This document shows positions 50,282 through 57,668 of a stretch of DNA of 64,000 nucleotides, one piece after another. The notes under the pieces are model-generated. The model was not told the DNA's origin. It searched no databases and was given only the letters and a program-made list of their open reading frames with translations. The stretch covers positions 35,771 through 99,770 of the forward strand of contig JAGXRP010000057.1 of assembly GCA_018335795.1 (NCBI GenBank), written 5' to 3'. Each line of letters begins with the position of its first letter. The stretch's first letter is position 1. This stretch comes from Desulfobulbaceae bacterium (GTDB lineage Bacteria > Bacteroidota > Ignavibacteria > Kapaibacteriales > UBA2268). A program made the position numbers and the translations under genes.

Positions 50282-51582
50282 GCATGAATTTAACACAAAG
50301 TAATATACCGGGACGCCTTGTCAAAAATCCCGAAAAACAACAATCACTAAGCAACAATTTGGGCTACAGCATAATAGGTAAAATCAAAATCGGAGAGAAG
50401 TACATCAGTAAAAACGGCAAAGAATTACCGCGAAGTATTGATTATTTCCGAGCTACCGGCGCATATTCGGAAGTATTTCATCAGAAATTAGGTGACAAAC
50501 CTAATATTCTTGAAATAGTGTTTCCGAGTGCAGACCATAGACAGGTGTGTTTTCAACGCATAGAGGGCAGGGATTCCAAAGGGAATCTCTGTGCTGTCTT
50601 TAATGGAGCGGAGTATTTTGTCTATGATACCGAAACGCAAAAGTATCTGTTATGCAGTCAACAAGAGTTTGAGAAAGCAAAACAAAACGGCATTAAGGTT
50701 AAGTCCGGATTCGGGGCAAATGAAAAAATCGAAATCGTCAAGATTGATAATTGGAAAGAACGGCTAACTATTCGATTCTTTGTTCTAAAGCTCCCCGGGA
50801 TACTTGGAGTTTGGGAACTATCCACAAGTGGGACCGAAACAGGAATTCCTAACATCATTCAAAATTATGATGATTTAGTGAAGTCAGTTGGTCAAAACAT
50901 CAACAAAGTAGTTTGCGAATTAAATGTAAAATTTGCTTCTTCAAACAAACCCGGTACGCAATCCAAATACCCTGTATTGCAAATGACACCTAACATAAGC
51001 TACGAATCTTCATTGTTGCTTAAGCAGTACAGCCAACAAGCTTCTGAATATAATTTGTTGTTAGATGACAAAGCAATATTTCAATTATCCTCAGGAAACC
51101 CTCCAGAAGCATCAAAACATCTGCAACTTGCTGAAGCAAACATTGAACAAATTGATGATGATGATGATGATTTTGAAAGTGTTGAAGTAGTAGAAGTAGT
51201 AGAAGTAGCAGAAGTTGTTGAAGAAGTAATCCCTGAAAAAACTGCAAAAGCTGATACAAAGAAGAAAAAGCCATTCACACCTGAGAGTTTCAAAGAGTGG
51301 GCTGTAAAAGATTCTGCCTTGTACGTTGAAAAAACTCCAACTCAGGAAATGCTTGTTAATGTAGCAACTGCTTTGAATCTCTATTCAAAAAACAATATGG
51401 AAGATAGAATCAAAGTACTGCTTTTCTTATTCGGCAAACAGAGCTTAGAATTATTGACTTATGGCGAATGCAGTACACTTCTAAAGTGGCTAAAAACGGA
51501 AAATGTGGACGGTATATTAATACCGAGTGACATGACGATTACGACACAATTTGAACAAATTATTAACGCAAAAGGAGAATGA
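50278..51582 (+). CDS. Recombination-module partner protein with acidic linker
   Basis: 434 aa. N-terminal ~280 residues are mixed alpha/beta (FRATGAYSEVFHQKLGDKPNILEIVFPS, CFQRIEGRDSKGNLCAVFNG, LTIRFFVLKLPGILGVWELSTSG), followed by an acidic stretch DDDDDFESVEVVEVVEVAEVV and a helical C-terminus. Unrecognised, but it is third in an ATPase-nuclease-X set; it might bind ssDNA, as acidic-tailed proteins often do. Confidence 0.6.
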   Translation: MSMNLTQSNIPGRLVKNPEKQQSLSNNLGYSIIGKIKIGEKYISKNGKELPRSIDYFRATGAYSEVFHQKLGDKPNILEIVFPSADHRQVCFQRIEGRDSKGNLCAVFNGAEYFVYDTETQKYLLCSQQEFEKAKQNGIKVKSGFGANEKIEIVKIDNWKERLTIRFFVLKLPGILGVWELSTSGTETGIPNIIQNYDDLVKSVGQNINKVVCELNVKFASSNKPGTQSKYPVLQMTPNISYESSLLLKQYSQQASEYNLLLDDKAIFQLSSGNPPEASKHLQLAEANIEQIDDDDDDFESVEVVEVVEVAEVVEEVIPEKTAKADTKKKKPFTPESFKEWAVKDSALYVEKTPTQEMLVNVATALNLYSKNNMEDRIKVLLFLFGKQSLELLTYGECSTLLKWLKTENVDGILIPSDMTITTQFEQIINAKGE

Positions 51583-51583
51583 A

Positions 51584-51886
51584 ATGAGTGAAGAAATGAA
51601 TCCCCAAAGTGGCAAATCCAAGTTGGATTTGTTAAATGATAAACACGAAAGAGGCTCTGCCGTATATACGGCATTAATTGCCGAAATGAAAGTAGTTAAA
51701 GATGGTCGCTTACAGCATGACTTGTACGAGACCTATGCTAATAGTCATCATTTTGACAAAGTCTTAGTATCGAAAGTGATCAAAAGCTGTATTGAATTGG
51801 AATTGTTTTCATCAGACGGCATCTGTTTCTGGGCGAATGATGCTATTGATGAAAAGCCGGAATTGGAATCAGACATCAACGATTAG
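51584..51886 (+). CDS. Hypothetical early protein
   Basis: About 100 aa from ATG 51584 (AAGGAG upstream). KSKLDLLNDKHERGSAVYTALIAEMKVVKDG and HFDKVLVSKVIKSCIELELFSSDG. Mostly helical with a winged-helix-like order. Ends 73 bp before the replication initiator gene. Confidence 0.5.
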   Translation: MSEEMNPQSGKSKLDLLNDKHERGSAVYTALIAEMKVVKDGRLQHDLYETYANSHHFDKVLVSKVIKSCIELELFSSDGICFWANDAIDEKPELESDIND

Positions 51887-51959
51887 GGATTGTATTGACT
51901 TTGTTTTTTTTTGAACTTTCGGAACGATATTGTTAAACTCGCAACAACAATGAAATTAT

Positions 51960-52829
51960 ATGCACGAAATGAGTGGTTGGGTAAAGATTCACAGAAGGAT
52001 TTTAGATTGGCAATGGTATCAGGACACAGTTGTATTTAGGGTGTTTGCGCATTGTATATTTAAAGCCAATTTTACTGATAAGGAATGGTTAGATGCTACT
52101 ATCAAAAGAGGCAGTTTTGTTACCTCTTTGCTAAAGCTGTCTGATGAAATTAAACTGTCAGTAATGCAGGTACGAAGGGCTTTAAATTGTTTGTCAAAAA
52201 CAGGTGAAATTTCGGTAAAAACAACAAACAAATATACGGTTATAAGTGTTTCTAATTACGACACTTACCAAGTTGAAATAACTGAAAAAGACAAACAAAA
52301 GACAAACAAAGAGCAAACAGAAGACAAACAAAGGACAACAACTAAAGAATATAAGAATATAAGAAAGAAAGAAGAAACTAACACAGGCGATAAAGTTCTT
52401 GTAAAAAACCTTTTTGAGCAATTTTGGCTTTTGTACGATAAAAAACTTGGGAAAGAAAAATGCTATTCTTTATTCTCGAAAATTCCTGAAAAGGAATACG
52501 TAAAAATCATTGACCATGTTCCGAAATATGTTTTAAGCACTCCGGACAAACAGTACCGCAAGAACCCTGAAACATATTTGCGAAATCGAAGCTGGAATGA
52601 TGAAATAGTAGTTGAAAAAGCGAAAACGTCGCCTAAGCAAAGTAAACAAAACGGTATTGACATGGATGCACTTGCGGAATCAAGAAGAAAAGCCGGATTT
52701 GGTGAAGACGTAATTATGAAATACGACCCACATCCAAACAATGACTTTGATTTATATAGAAACAACGAATTTGCAAAATTAGAAGAAATTACAGGAACTA
52801 AAAATGGGAACAATGCTGACAAAAATTGA
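51960..52829 (+). CDS. Replication initiator (phage replisome organiser-like) carrying internal iterons
   Basis: 289 aa. N-terminal winged helix (GWVKIHRRILDWQWYQDTVVFRVFAHCIFKANF, KRGSFVTSLLKLSDEIKLSVMQVRRALNCLSKTGEI), Lys/Gln/Thr-rich linker (residues 108-140), then a DnaD-like C-terminal helical domain (FEQFWLLYDKKLGKEKCYSLF). Such proteins bind the origin and recruit helicase loader. The linker codons contain four 11-bp iterons (52290-52332) followed by an AT-rich tract, so the origin probably lies inside its own gene as in lambda O. The next gene overlaps it by 26 nt. Confidence 0.8.
   Translation: MHEMSGWVKIHRRILDWQWYQDTVVFRVFAHCIFKANFTDKEWLDATIKRGSFVTSLLKLSDEIKLSVMQVRRALNCLSKTGEISVKTTNKYTVISVSNYDTYQVEITEKDKQKTNKEQTEDKQRTTTKEYKNIRKKEETNTGDKVLVKNLFEQFWLLYDKKLGKEKCYSLFSKIPEKEYVKIIDHVPKYVLSTPDKQYRKNPETYLRNRSWNDEIVVEKAKTSPKQSKQNGIDMDALAESRRKAGFGEDVIMKYDPHPNNDFDLYRNNEFAKLEEITGTKNGNNADKN
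52290..52380 (+). repeat. Iteron array A and AT-rich tract inside the initiator gene
   Basis: GACAAACAAA at 52290, 52301 and 52323 and GCAAACAG at 52313: the CAAAC cores are at 52292, 52303, 52314 and 52325, exactly 11 bp apart. An 11-bp period is not a codon multiple, so the repeat is kept at DNA level. It is followed by ACAACAACTAAAGAATATAA (52335-52354), a repeated GAATATAA and an A/G-rich tract, a likely unwinding element. Confidence 0.75.
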
Positions 52830-53445
52830 TGAAAATCTTGCTATGATGCCATCTCAAGAAGATGAAAGGTATAATAGATTGCAGTCAATACCATATGGTT
52901 CTGTTTATGGCAGTCGTATGACTAAGCTCGACCTCGATTACATGCTTGCCAAATTCAGCGTAAATTATTCACTTGATTTCTATGCAGACAAAAGTAGTTC
53001 ACGTTTGAAATGCCAAATGATATTTGAACGATGCAATGAGTTGAATTGGTCAAGCGAAGAATTTCGTAATCGAGTTGAATCATTCCTTGATACTTGCAAA
53101 TGGGATACTTTCACTCGTGCCGATTTCCTTAACTACGACAGACCGATGTTACTCACTCATTCGGACGTTATGGAAATTCATCGCAATAAAGACCCGAAAA
53201 TTTGGGATAAAATCAAGCGATACGAAGTCAATGGTGTTATTCTTTATGGCGAAATTAGGCATAATTTCCAATTGCCGGAATATGAATCAATCAATAGAGC
53301 ATTGCCGGCTTCAACGGTAACAACTTTTGAACGTTCGGAAGAATGGAATATCATGGGTCAGTATCTTGAATTGAAAGTTAAATATGAGGCATTGCAAGAG
53401 AAATACAAAGAATTAGAATCAAGAATCAAAAAAGGTAGCATTTAA
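52804..53445 (+). CDS. Helicase loader candidate / replication accessory protein
   Basis: 213 aa. MLAKFSVNYSLDFYADKSSSRLKCQMIFERCNELNW, EEFRNRVESFLDTCKWDTFTRADFLNYD, then a coiled C-terminus (LELKVKYEALQEKYKELESRIK). No Walker motifs. Overlaps the initiator gene by 26 nt, and its place suggests a loader or initiator cofactor; not recognised by family. Confidence 0.5.
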   Translation: MGTMLTKIDENLAMMPSQEDERYNRLQSIPYGSVYGSRMTKLDLDYMLAKFSVNYSLDFYADKSSSRLKCQMIFERCNELNWSSEEFRNRVESFLDTCKWDTFTRADFLNYDRPMLLTHSDVMEIHRNKDPKIWDKIKRYEVNGVILYGEIRHNFQLPEYESINRALPASTVTTFERSEEWNIMGQYLELKVKYEALQEKYKELESRIKKGSI

Positions 53446-53485
53446 AACAATTCGCTTTAATCACTAATTTAAAAAAGGTAACTAT

Positions 53486-53698
53486 ATGACGAACCTTAGT
53501 CAATCGGACATCTCAGTCCAAGAATTTTGCCTTCTACGTGGTCAGCTTCTGAAAAGAGGCGAACACTACATAATAAAAGTAATGTCGATACCGACAAATC
53601 ACGGTAAAAAAGAAAAATATCGCTGCGTTGTACTAACCAAACAAGGTATAGCCGCCGTGCATGGTTACAGATATGGTAGGAGTTTCATGTGGAATTAA
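53486..53698 (+). CDS. Small hypothetical protein
   Basis: 70 aa: SQSDISVQEFCLLRGQLLKRGEHYIIKVMSIPTNHGKKEKYRCVVLTKQGIAAVHGYRYGR. An AAGG site precedes the ATG. Not recognised. Overlaps the RusA gene by 10 nt. Confidence 0.5.
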   Translation: MTNLSQSDISVQEFCLLRGQLLKRGEHYIIKVMSIPTNHGKKEKYRCVVLTKQGIAAVHGYRYGRSFMWN

Positions 53699-54126
53699 CA
53701 TTTGAAATATTAGGCACTCCACTCGCCAAACAAAGCATGAAATTTACCAAAGGTGGTGTTAGATACCAACCCAAACAAGTTACTCAAAATGCCGAAAATA
53801 TCAAAAGTCAGGTAATATCACAATTGCCGGAATCATTTAAAATAATTGCTAATCCGGTTGTTGTTGATGCTATATTTATTTTTCCGCCATTGAAAAGTTT
53901 CAATAAAAAGATGAAACAGCATATTGATAATGGTGGATATATAATTAAATCAACCAAACCGGACCTTGACAACTTGGAAAAAGCTATCAATGATGCTTTA
54001 GAGGGAATTGTTTTTCTAAATGATTCGCAAGTCTGCAAGGTACGCAAACTGAAATACTACGGCAATACGCCCCAAGTACGAATAAGAGTAACTGAAGTAA
54101 CTGAATTATTAATTAATAAAATTTAA
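53689..54126 (+). CDS. RusA-family Holliday junction resolvase
   Basis: 145 aa from GTG 53689 (GGAG in front). FEILGTPLAKQSMKFTKGG, then KPDLDNLEKAINDALEGIVFLNDSQV: the catalytic aspartates D92, D94 and D102 in KPDxDNxxKxxxDAL are those of RusA. It cuts four-way junctions arising in phage recombination and replication. Followed by a structured intergenic region. Confidence 0.92.
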   Translation: MELTFEILGTPLAKQSMKFTKGGVRYQPKQVTQNAENIKSQVISQLPESFKIIANPVVVDAIFIFPPLKSFNKKMKQHIDNGGYIIKSTKPDLDNLEKAINDALEGIVFLNDSQVCKVRKLKYYGNTPQVRIRVTEVTELLINKI

Positions 54127-54130
54127 CCAC

Positions 54131-54196
54131 AATGCCCGGCACGGAAATCATAAAAGAACTCCCAACTTCCTCGATTGCGGCACCGTGTCGGGTGTT
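54131..54196 (+). promoter_or_regulatory. Structured RNA element, copy 1
   Basis: CCCGGCACGG (54135-54144) pairs with CCGTGTCGGG (54183-54192), with four more possible pairs outside; 38-nt loop. Starts 4 bp after the rusA stop and ends about 20 bp before the next gene's start. A second copy with compensatory changes is at 54572-54627. Confidence 0.7.
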
Positions 54197-54215
54197 ATTT
54201 ATAAGGAAAATTAAA

Positions 54216-54557
54216 ATGACAACAGAATACAATTGGAACGAACATGGTGTATGTACCAACTATTCGACTTTGTATTTTCGACCACGAAAGAGGGAATCTT
54301 TTGAACTAAACTACGCTGTAATAGACGGTAAATACTATGTTGGTTACAACGTTCAGGTTAACGATTCAGGGTCTATGAGTCCATGCTCTAAAAATGGTGA
54401 AAGCTTCGACTTTTTGATGGACGGTATAAAAGACACCATCAAAAGAGTGAAACGTAAAAGCATAAAATTTCACAGATTAGTTAAAGCCTTTGAACATGAT
54501 AAAACAATTAGAGCAGAAATTGATTTAATCTGCAATATGCAAATGAATTTATTTTGA
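54216..54557 (+). CDS. Hypothetical protein between two structured RNA elements
   Basis: About 113 aa from ATG 54216 (AAGGAAAATTAAA site). YFRPRKRESFELNYAVIDGKYYVGYNVQVNDSGSMSPCSKNGESFDFLMDGIKDTIKRVKR is beta then helical. Not recognised. It sits between the two homologous hairpins, so its expression may be controlled by them. Confidence 0.6.
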   Translation: MTTEYNWNEHGVCTNYSTLYFRPRKRESFELNYAVIDGKYYVGYNVQVNDSGSMSPCSKNGESFDFLMDGIKDTIKRVKRKSIKFHRLVKAFEHDKTIRAEIDLICNMQMNLF

Positions 54558-54571
54558 ATTAACTAACACCA

Positions 54572-54627
54572 CTTCCCGGCGTGGGCATCCTTAAAAATAT
54601 CCACAATATTAACACCACGTCGGGGAG
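54572..54627 (+). promoter_or_regulatory. Structured RNA element, copy 2
   Basis: CCCGGCGTGG (54575-54584) pairs with CCACGTCGGG (54615-54624), plus three outer pairs; 30-nt loop. Relative to copy 1 two adjacent pairs change as A-T to G-C and C-G to T-A, keeping pairing. Followed by TTTTT and then the HNH gene. Confidence 0.7.
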
Positions 54628-54654
54628 AGGTTTTTAAAACAAAGATAGAGCAAT

Positions 54655-54951
54655 ATGCCAATTGATTATAAAGAATATCACCCGAAGTGGAAACTCATCA
54701 GCCGTTTGATTCGCTTCAAACGTGCGGATAACCGTTGCGAATGGTGCGGAGCAGTTAATTACGAACCTCATCCGGTCACGGGCTCGAAAGTGATTTTAAC
54801 GGTTGCTCATATTGACCAACGCAAAAGCAATAACCGATTTTCAAATCTTGCTGCTTTATGCCAACGGTGTCATCTGAATCATGACCGAAAGCATCATATA
54901 CACAAGCGTATTTATGGAAATAATAAAAATCAATTATCACTAATTAATTAA
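54655..54951 (+). CDS. HNH endonuclease
   Basis: 98 aa. CEWCG (C28, C31), VAHID (H52), ALCQRCHLNHD (C69, C72, H73, H76) form a zinc-bound HNH/beta-beta-alpha-metal site. Free-standing phage HNH proteins may be packaging cofactors, homing enzymes or DNA repair nucleases; here it is far from terminase. Preceded by the second structured RNA element. Confidence 0.85.
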   Translation: MPIDYKEYHPKWKLISRLIRFKRADNRCEWCGAVNYEPHPVTGSKVILTVAHIDQRKSNNRFSNLAALCQRCHLNHDRKHHIHKRIYGNNKNQLSLIN

Positions 54952-54968
54952 ACAAAAAAAGGAACATA

Positions 54969-55385
54969 ATGAAATTACCTGCAATTAACACTCCCGAGCG
55001 TACAGCGTTCGATTTCTTATCAGCATGGCGACGTAAAGATTATGAAACTATGCTAAAACTTTGTCAAATCACTTGGGTACAAACCACTGATAACGCCCAA
55101 CAATGGCTTATTGATGCTTTCTCGCAAATGGATTTGAAGCAACTCCAAATACGCAGTAGCCGAAGTGCTGTAAATTTGGTTTATGTGCATATTAAAGTCA
55201 AATTTATTATCGAGGGAAAAACAATTAATAGCGAATTTTCAATAGTGACAATTCGAGAATCTGCACCTTATACTCCCGACGTGAACGGCACTTGGGGAGT
55301 AAATCCAATATCAATATATCGCGGTCTTGCGTGGGAAAATAGAAAGAATTTTACTCCAATTGAAATACCGGAGCAAAAACAATGA
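54969..55385 (+). CDS. NTF2-like hypothetical protein
   Basis: 138 aa. TPERTAFDFLSAWRRKDYETMLKLCQITWVQ, AQQWLIDAFSQMDLKQLQI and INSEFSIVTIRESAPYTPDVNGTWGVNPIS have the helix-then-sheet order of NTF2-like folds. Function unknown. AAGGAA site before the ATG. Confidence 0.6.
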   Translation: MKLPAINTPERTAFDFLSAWRRKDYETMLKLCQITWVQTTDNAQQWLIDAFSQMDLKQLQIRSSRSAVNLVYVHIKVKFIIEGKTINSEFSIVTIRESAPYTPDVNGTWGVNPISIYRGLAWENRKNFTPIEIPEQKQ

Positions 55386-55420
55386 GTCAAGTTAATGCCA
55401 ATTAAATTTTAAAGGAAAAT

Positions 55421-55711
55421 ATGAAAATCTTAGGAAAGAATTACGAAGTATTGATATTAAACGATTCGCCAATGATGTCTAATATTGGCGAAATCGACAA
55501 TAAGGCTTGTAAAATTTACATCAACGGTGGTCTTAGTACCGACGAGCAAAAAGAAACACTTTTGCATGAAACTATTCATGTCGTAGATTATCAATTAAAA
55601 TTAGGATTAACTGAAGACCAAGTGCATAGATTGTCAGTCGGTCTGTTTACAGCTATTCAAGACAATTGGGGTGGTATTCCTGACATTATTGGAGGTGACG
55701 CAAAGCAATGA
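55421..55711 (+). CDS. ImmA/IrrE-type zinc metallopeptidase-like protein
   Basis: 96 aa. Catalytic HExxH as LLHETIHVVDY (H49, E50, H53) and a downstream RLSVGLFTAI helix. In ImmA-type proteins this protease cleaves a phage repressor or XRE partner. It is far from the repressor gene, so its target is unknown. Overlaps the next gene by 4 nt (ATGA). Confidence 0.75.
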   Translation: MKILGKNYEVLILNDSPMMSNIGEIDNKACKIYINGGLSTDEQKETLLHETIHVVDYQLKLGLTEDQVHRLSVGLFTAIQDNWGGIPDIIGGDAKQ

Positions 55712-56058
55712 AAATCACCAAAGATAATATCGTTTTCGTTCAGTATAACGGTCACAACAGACCGCATCAGGTATGTTTCAGTCCCCGAGACGGGTCCATT
55801 AGCCCCCATATGATTTACAAATTCTTTCAAGAGGAATACGAAATACGTTGCAGATATGCCACTTACGGTATGCCAAGCCTGTCAAAACGTGCTAATCTTC
55901 GTAAGCGGATGAAAGTTTGGTTTAAGCCTGAGTATAGACCTTACGACAGTGAATATTCTGATAGATTATTAACCAATGCAGAAATTAATGGCTACGGCTA
56001 CGAAATAATCACAGAACCACTATTCATAAATGAGATTATAGATGCAATTAATTATTAA
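55708..56058 (+). CDS. Hypothetical protein
   Basis: 116 aa: ITKDNIVFVQYNGHNRPHQVCFSPRDGSISPHMIYKFFQEEYEIRCR, basic middle (SLSKRANLRKRMKVWFKPEYR). Not recognised. The 90 bp after it contain a short hairpin TCGCA-AAA-TGCGA (56108-56120) and a TAA trinucleotide run before the next gene. Confidence 0.55.
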   Translation: MKITKDNIVFVQYNGHNRPHQVCFSPRDGSISPHMIYKFFQEEYEIRCRYATYGMPSLSKRANLRKRMKVWFKPEYRPYDSEYSDRLLTNAEINGYGYEIITEPLFINEIIDAINY

Positions 56059-56149
56059 TAAAAATCATGTTCAAACAATTAACTAATCATATACCGCTTT
56101 TTGCACATCGCAAAATGCGAAATCTAATAATAATAATAAGGAGATTTTT

Positions 56150-56788
56150 ATGCCTATCGAAGCAAAAATAATTGATAATGCCGTTGTAAACGGTAATATG
56201 AAATCATATTCAGAACCTAATGACCCGGAAACAATTGACGAATTCTCAGATGAATTTGGGGAAGGTAATGAATCCGAATCAAAAGTAGAATCCGACCCCG
56301 ACACACCACCTGAAGAAGCCATTGATGAAAATCGCGGTAAAGCTACAACTATTGATATTGAAGTTGAATTCTCAGAAGAAGAACTAACAACTTTGGCAGA
56401 ACAAATCACCGCTATGGATAGCTCCATTGACAAATTAGAATCTGAAATGGATGGCTACAAACGTTCTGCAACACGGTTGAAAAAGGAAATCGAAGAGCAA
56501 GACAATGAACGCCGTGCCTTATCTCGGAAATATCGTGTAGGTAAAGAAGTTCAAACCTTGTCAGTTCGCCGAGTTGAAAATTACGAAGATGGAGTGATTG
56601 AATACTATGGCATTCCTTCAGGAAAGTTAGTACATACCGAACCTGTAGTTGACGGTGGTTTGTTCGATAAGTCAGTATCAATTGAAGTTCAACCCGAAGA
56701 ACAAAATGATGAAGTCGAAGATAATGACAATCCGTTTGAAACAACAGAACCTGAAGAAGTCGAAGAACTTGAAGAAGTAGAGAACTAA
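56150..56788 (+). CDS. Acidic coiled-coil protein
   Basis: 212 aa, very acidic. Ends of both arms are rich in D/E (DDEFGEGNESESKVESDPD, EVEDNDNPFETTEPEEVEEL). A central coil (LAEQITAMDSSIDKLESEMDGYKRSATRLKKEI). AAGGAG precedes the ATG. Not recognised; acidic phage proteins may mimic DNA or shield partners. Confidence 0.55.
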   Translation: MPIEAKIIDNAVVNGNMKSYSEPNDPETIDEFSDEFGEGNESESKVESDPDTPPEEAIDENRGKATTIDIEVEFSEEELTTLAEQITAMDSSIDKLESEMDGYKRSATRLKKEIEEQDNERRALSRKYRVGKEVQTLSVRRVENYEDGVIEYYGIPSGKLVHTEPVVDGGLFDKSVSIEVQPEEQNDEVEDNDNPFETTEPEEVEELEEVEN

Positions 56789-56789
56789 G

Positions 56790-57131
56790 ATGAAAAGTAC
56801 AATTATAACAATACTTGCTATCGTTCTGATTATCGGGGGGATAATTGGACTAAGCTACGCTTTTGGCTGGATAGGAGTTCACCAAACCGAGACGATTTAC
56901 GCTGCCAAACAAGATGCCAAACGTAAAGTATTTGAGCAAACGCAAAGCTATGTTGAAGGCAAACGCCAATCCGCTCTTAAATATTACAAAGAATATCAAA
57001 ATGCCGACGAAAGCGGAAAACAAGCTTTAAAAAATATCGTTTCTCAGGACTTTGCGAATTTTGACGAGGATAAATACTTATCAGGCTTTTTGCGTGATTT
57101 CATCCGCGAATGTAAATACAAATCAAATTAA
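56790..57131 (+). CDS. N-anchored membrane protein, LemA-like phage family
   Basis: 113 aa. TM TIITILAIVLIIGGIIGLSYAF at the N-terminus, then a helix TIYAAKQDAKRKVFEQTQSYVEGKRQSALKYYKEYQNADESGK. The YVEGKRQ.ALxKYYxEY pattern recurs in small phage membrane proteins of unknown function. The start follows the previous stop by one base. Confidence 0.6.
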   Translation: MKSTIITILAIVLIIGGIIGLSYAFGWIGVHQTETIYAAKQDAKRKVFEQTQSYVEGKRQSALKYYKEYQNADESGKQALKNIVSQDFANFDEDKYLSGFLRDFIRECKYKSN

Positions 57132-57148
57132 TAATTAAGGAGAATTTT

Positions 57149-57667
57149 ATGAAAAAAGTGTTGTTTTTATTCATTAGCTTAATTGCCATTAGTTTTATGG
57201 GCTGCGATGAAAATAAAGTTGAAATGAGTGCTGACATAGAATCGCAAGCACAAACCGAACAAATTATGCAAGAGGCAAACCGTCAGGTGGGCTTTCCTGC
57301 AATCGTAAATTATCAAGAAAAAAAGAATCTGAAATGGATTTACGAACTTTGCGACCAAGAAAATCTGATTTGCCATGCTTATCTGATGAACGAAATGACA
57401 GGCGAAGTTGGTCAATATCTTGGGGAGTGCATCGGCTACGGCATTCCTTACAGTACGCAATTTTCTAACCCTGAGAGATTGGAACGAGATAGATGGGCAA
57501 ACGGTGGCGGATACGGCTTCGGTATGCCACAACCCGAGCCGAACGGACTTTTTAAGCCTGAAGGACTTTCTGCCACATGGCTAATTATGATTGACCCAAG
57601 CACTAAACAGCCACGCCCTGTTTATGTCGAACCTGCAATTATTGTATCACCATTTAAATTGAACTAA
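57149..57667 (+). CDS. Phage lipoprotein
   Basis: 172 aa. Signal peptide with lipobox FMGC (LIAISFMGCDENK). IMQEANRQVGFPAIVNYQEKKNLKWIYELCDQENLICHAYLMNE and GYGIPYSTQFSNPE recur in a family of lipoproteins next to small TM phage proteins like the preceding one. Periplasmic face localisation suggests superinfection exclusion, not demonstrated. Confidence 0.7.
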   Translation: MKKVLFLFISLIAISFMGCDENKVEMSADIESQAQTEQIMQEANRQVGFPAIVNYQEKKNLKWIYELCDQENLICHAYLMNEMTGEVGQYLGECIGYGIPYSTQFSNPERLERDRWANGGGYGFGMPQPEPNGLFKPEGLSATWLIMIDPSTKQPRPVYVEPAIIVSPFKLN

Positions 57668-57668
57668 T

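Noticed and set aside
51020-51293. Leftward Leu-rich/Ser-Thr-rich frames
   Set aside because: Antisense of the acidic VEV/DDDDD linker of the 50278-51582 gene.
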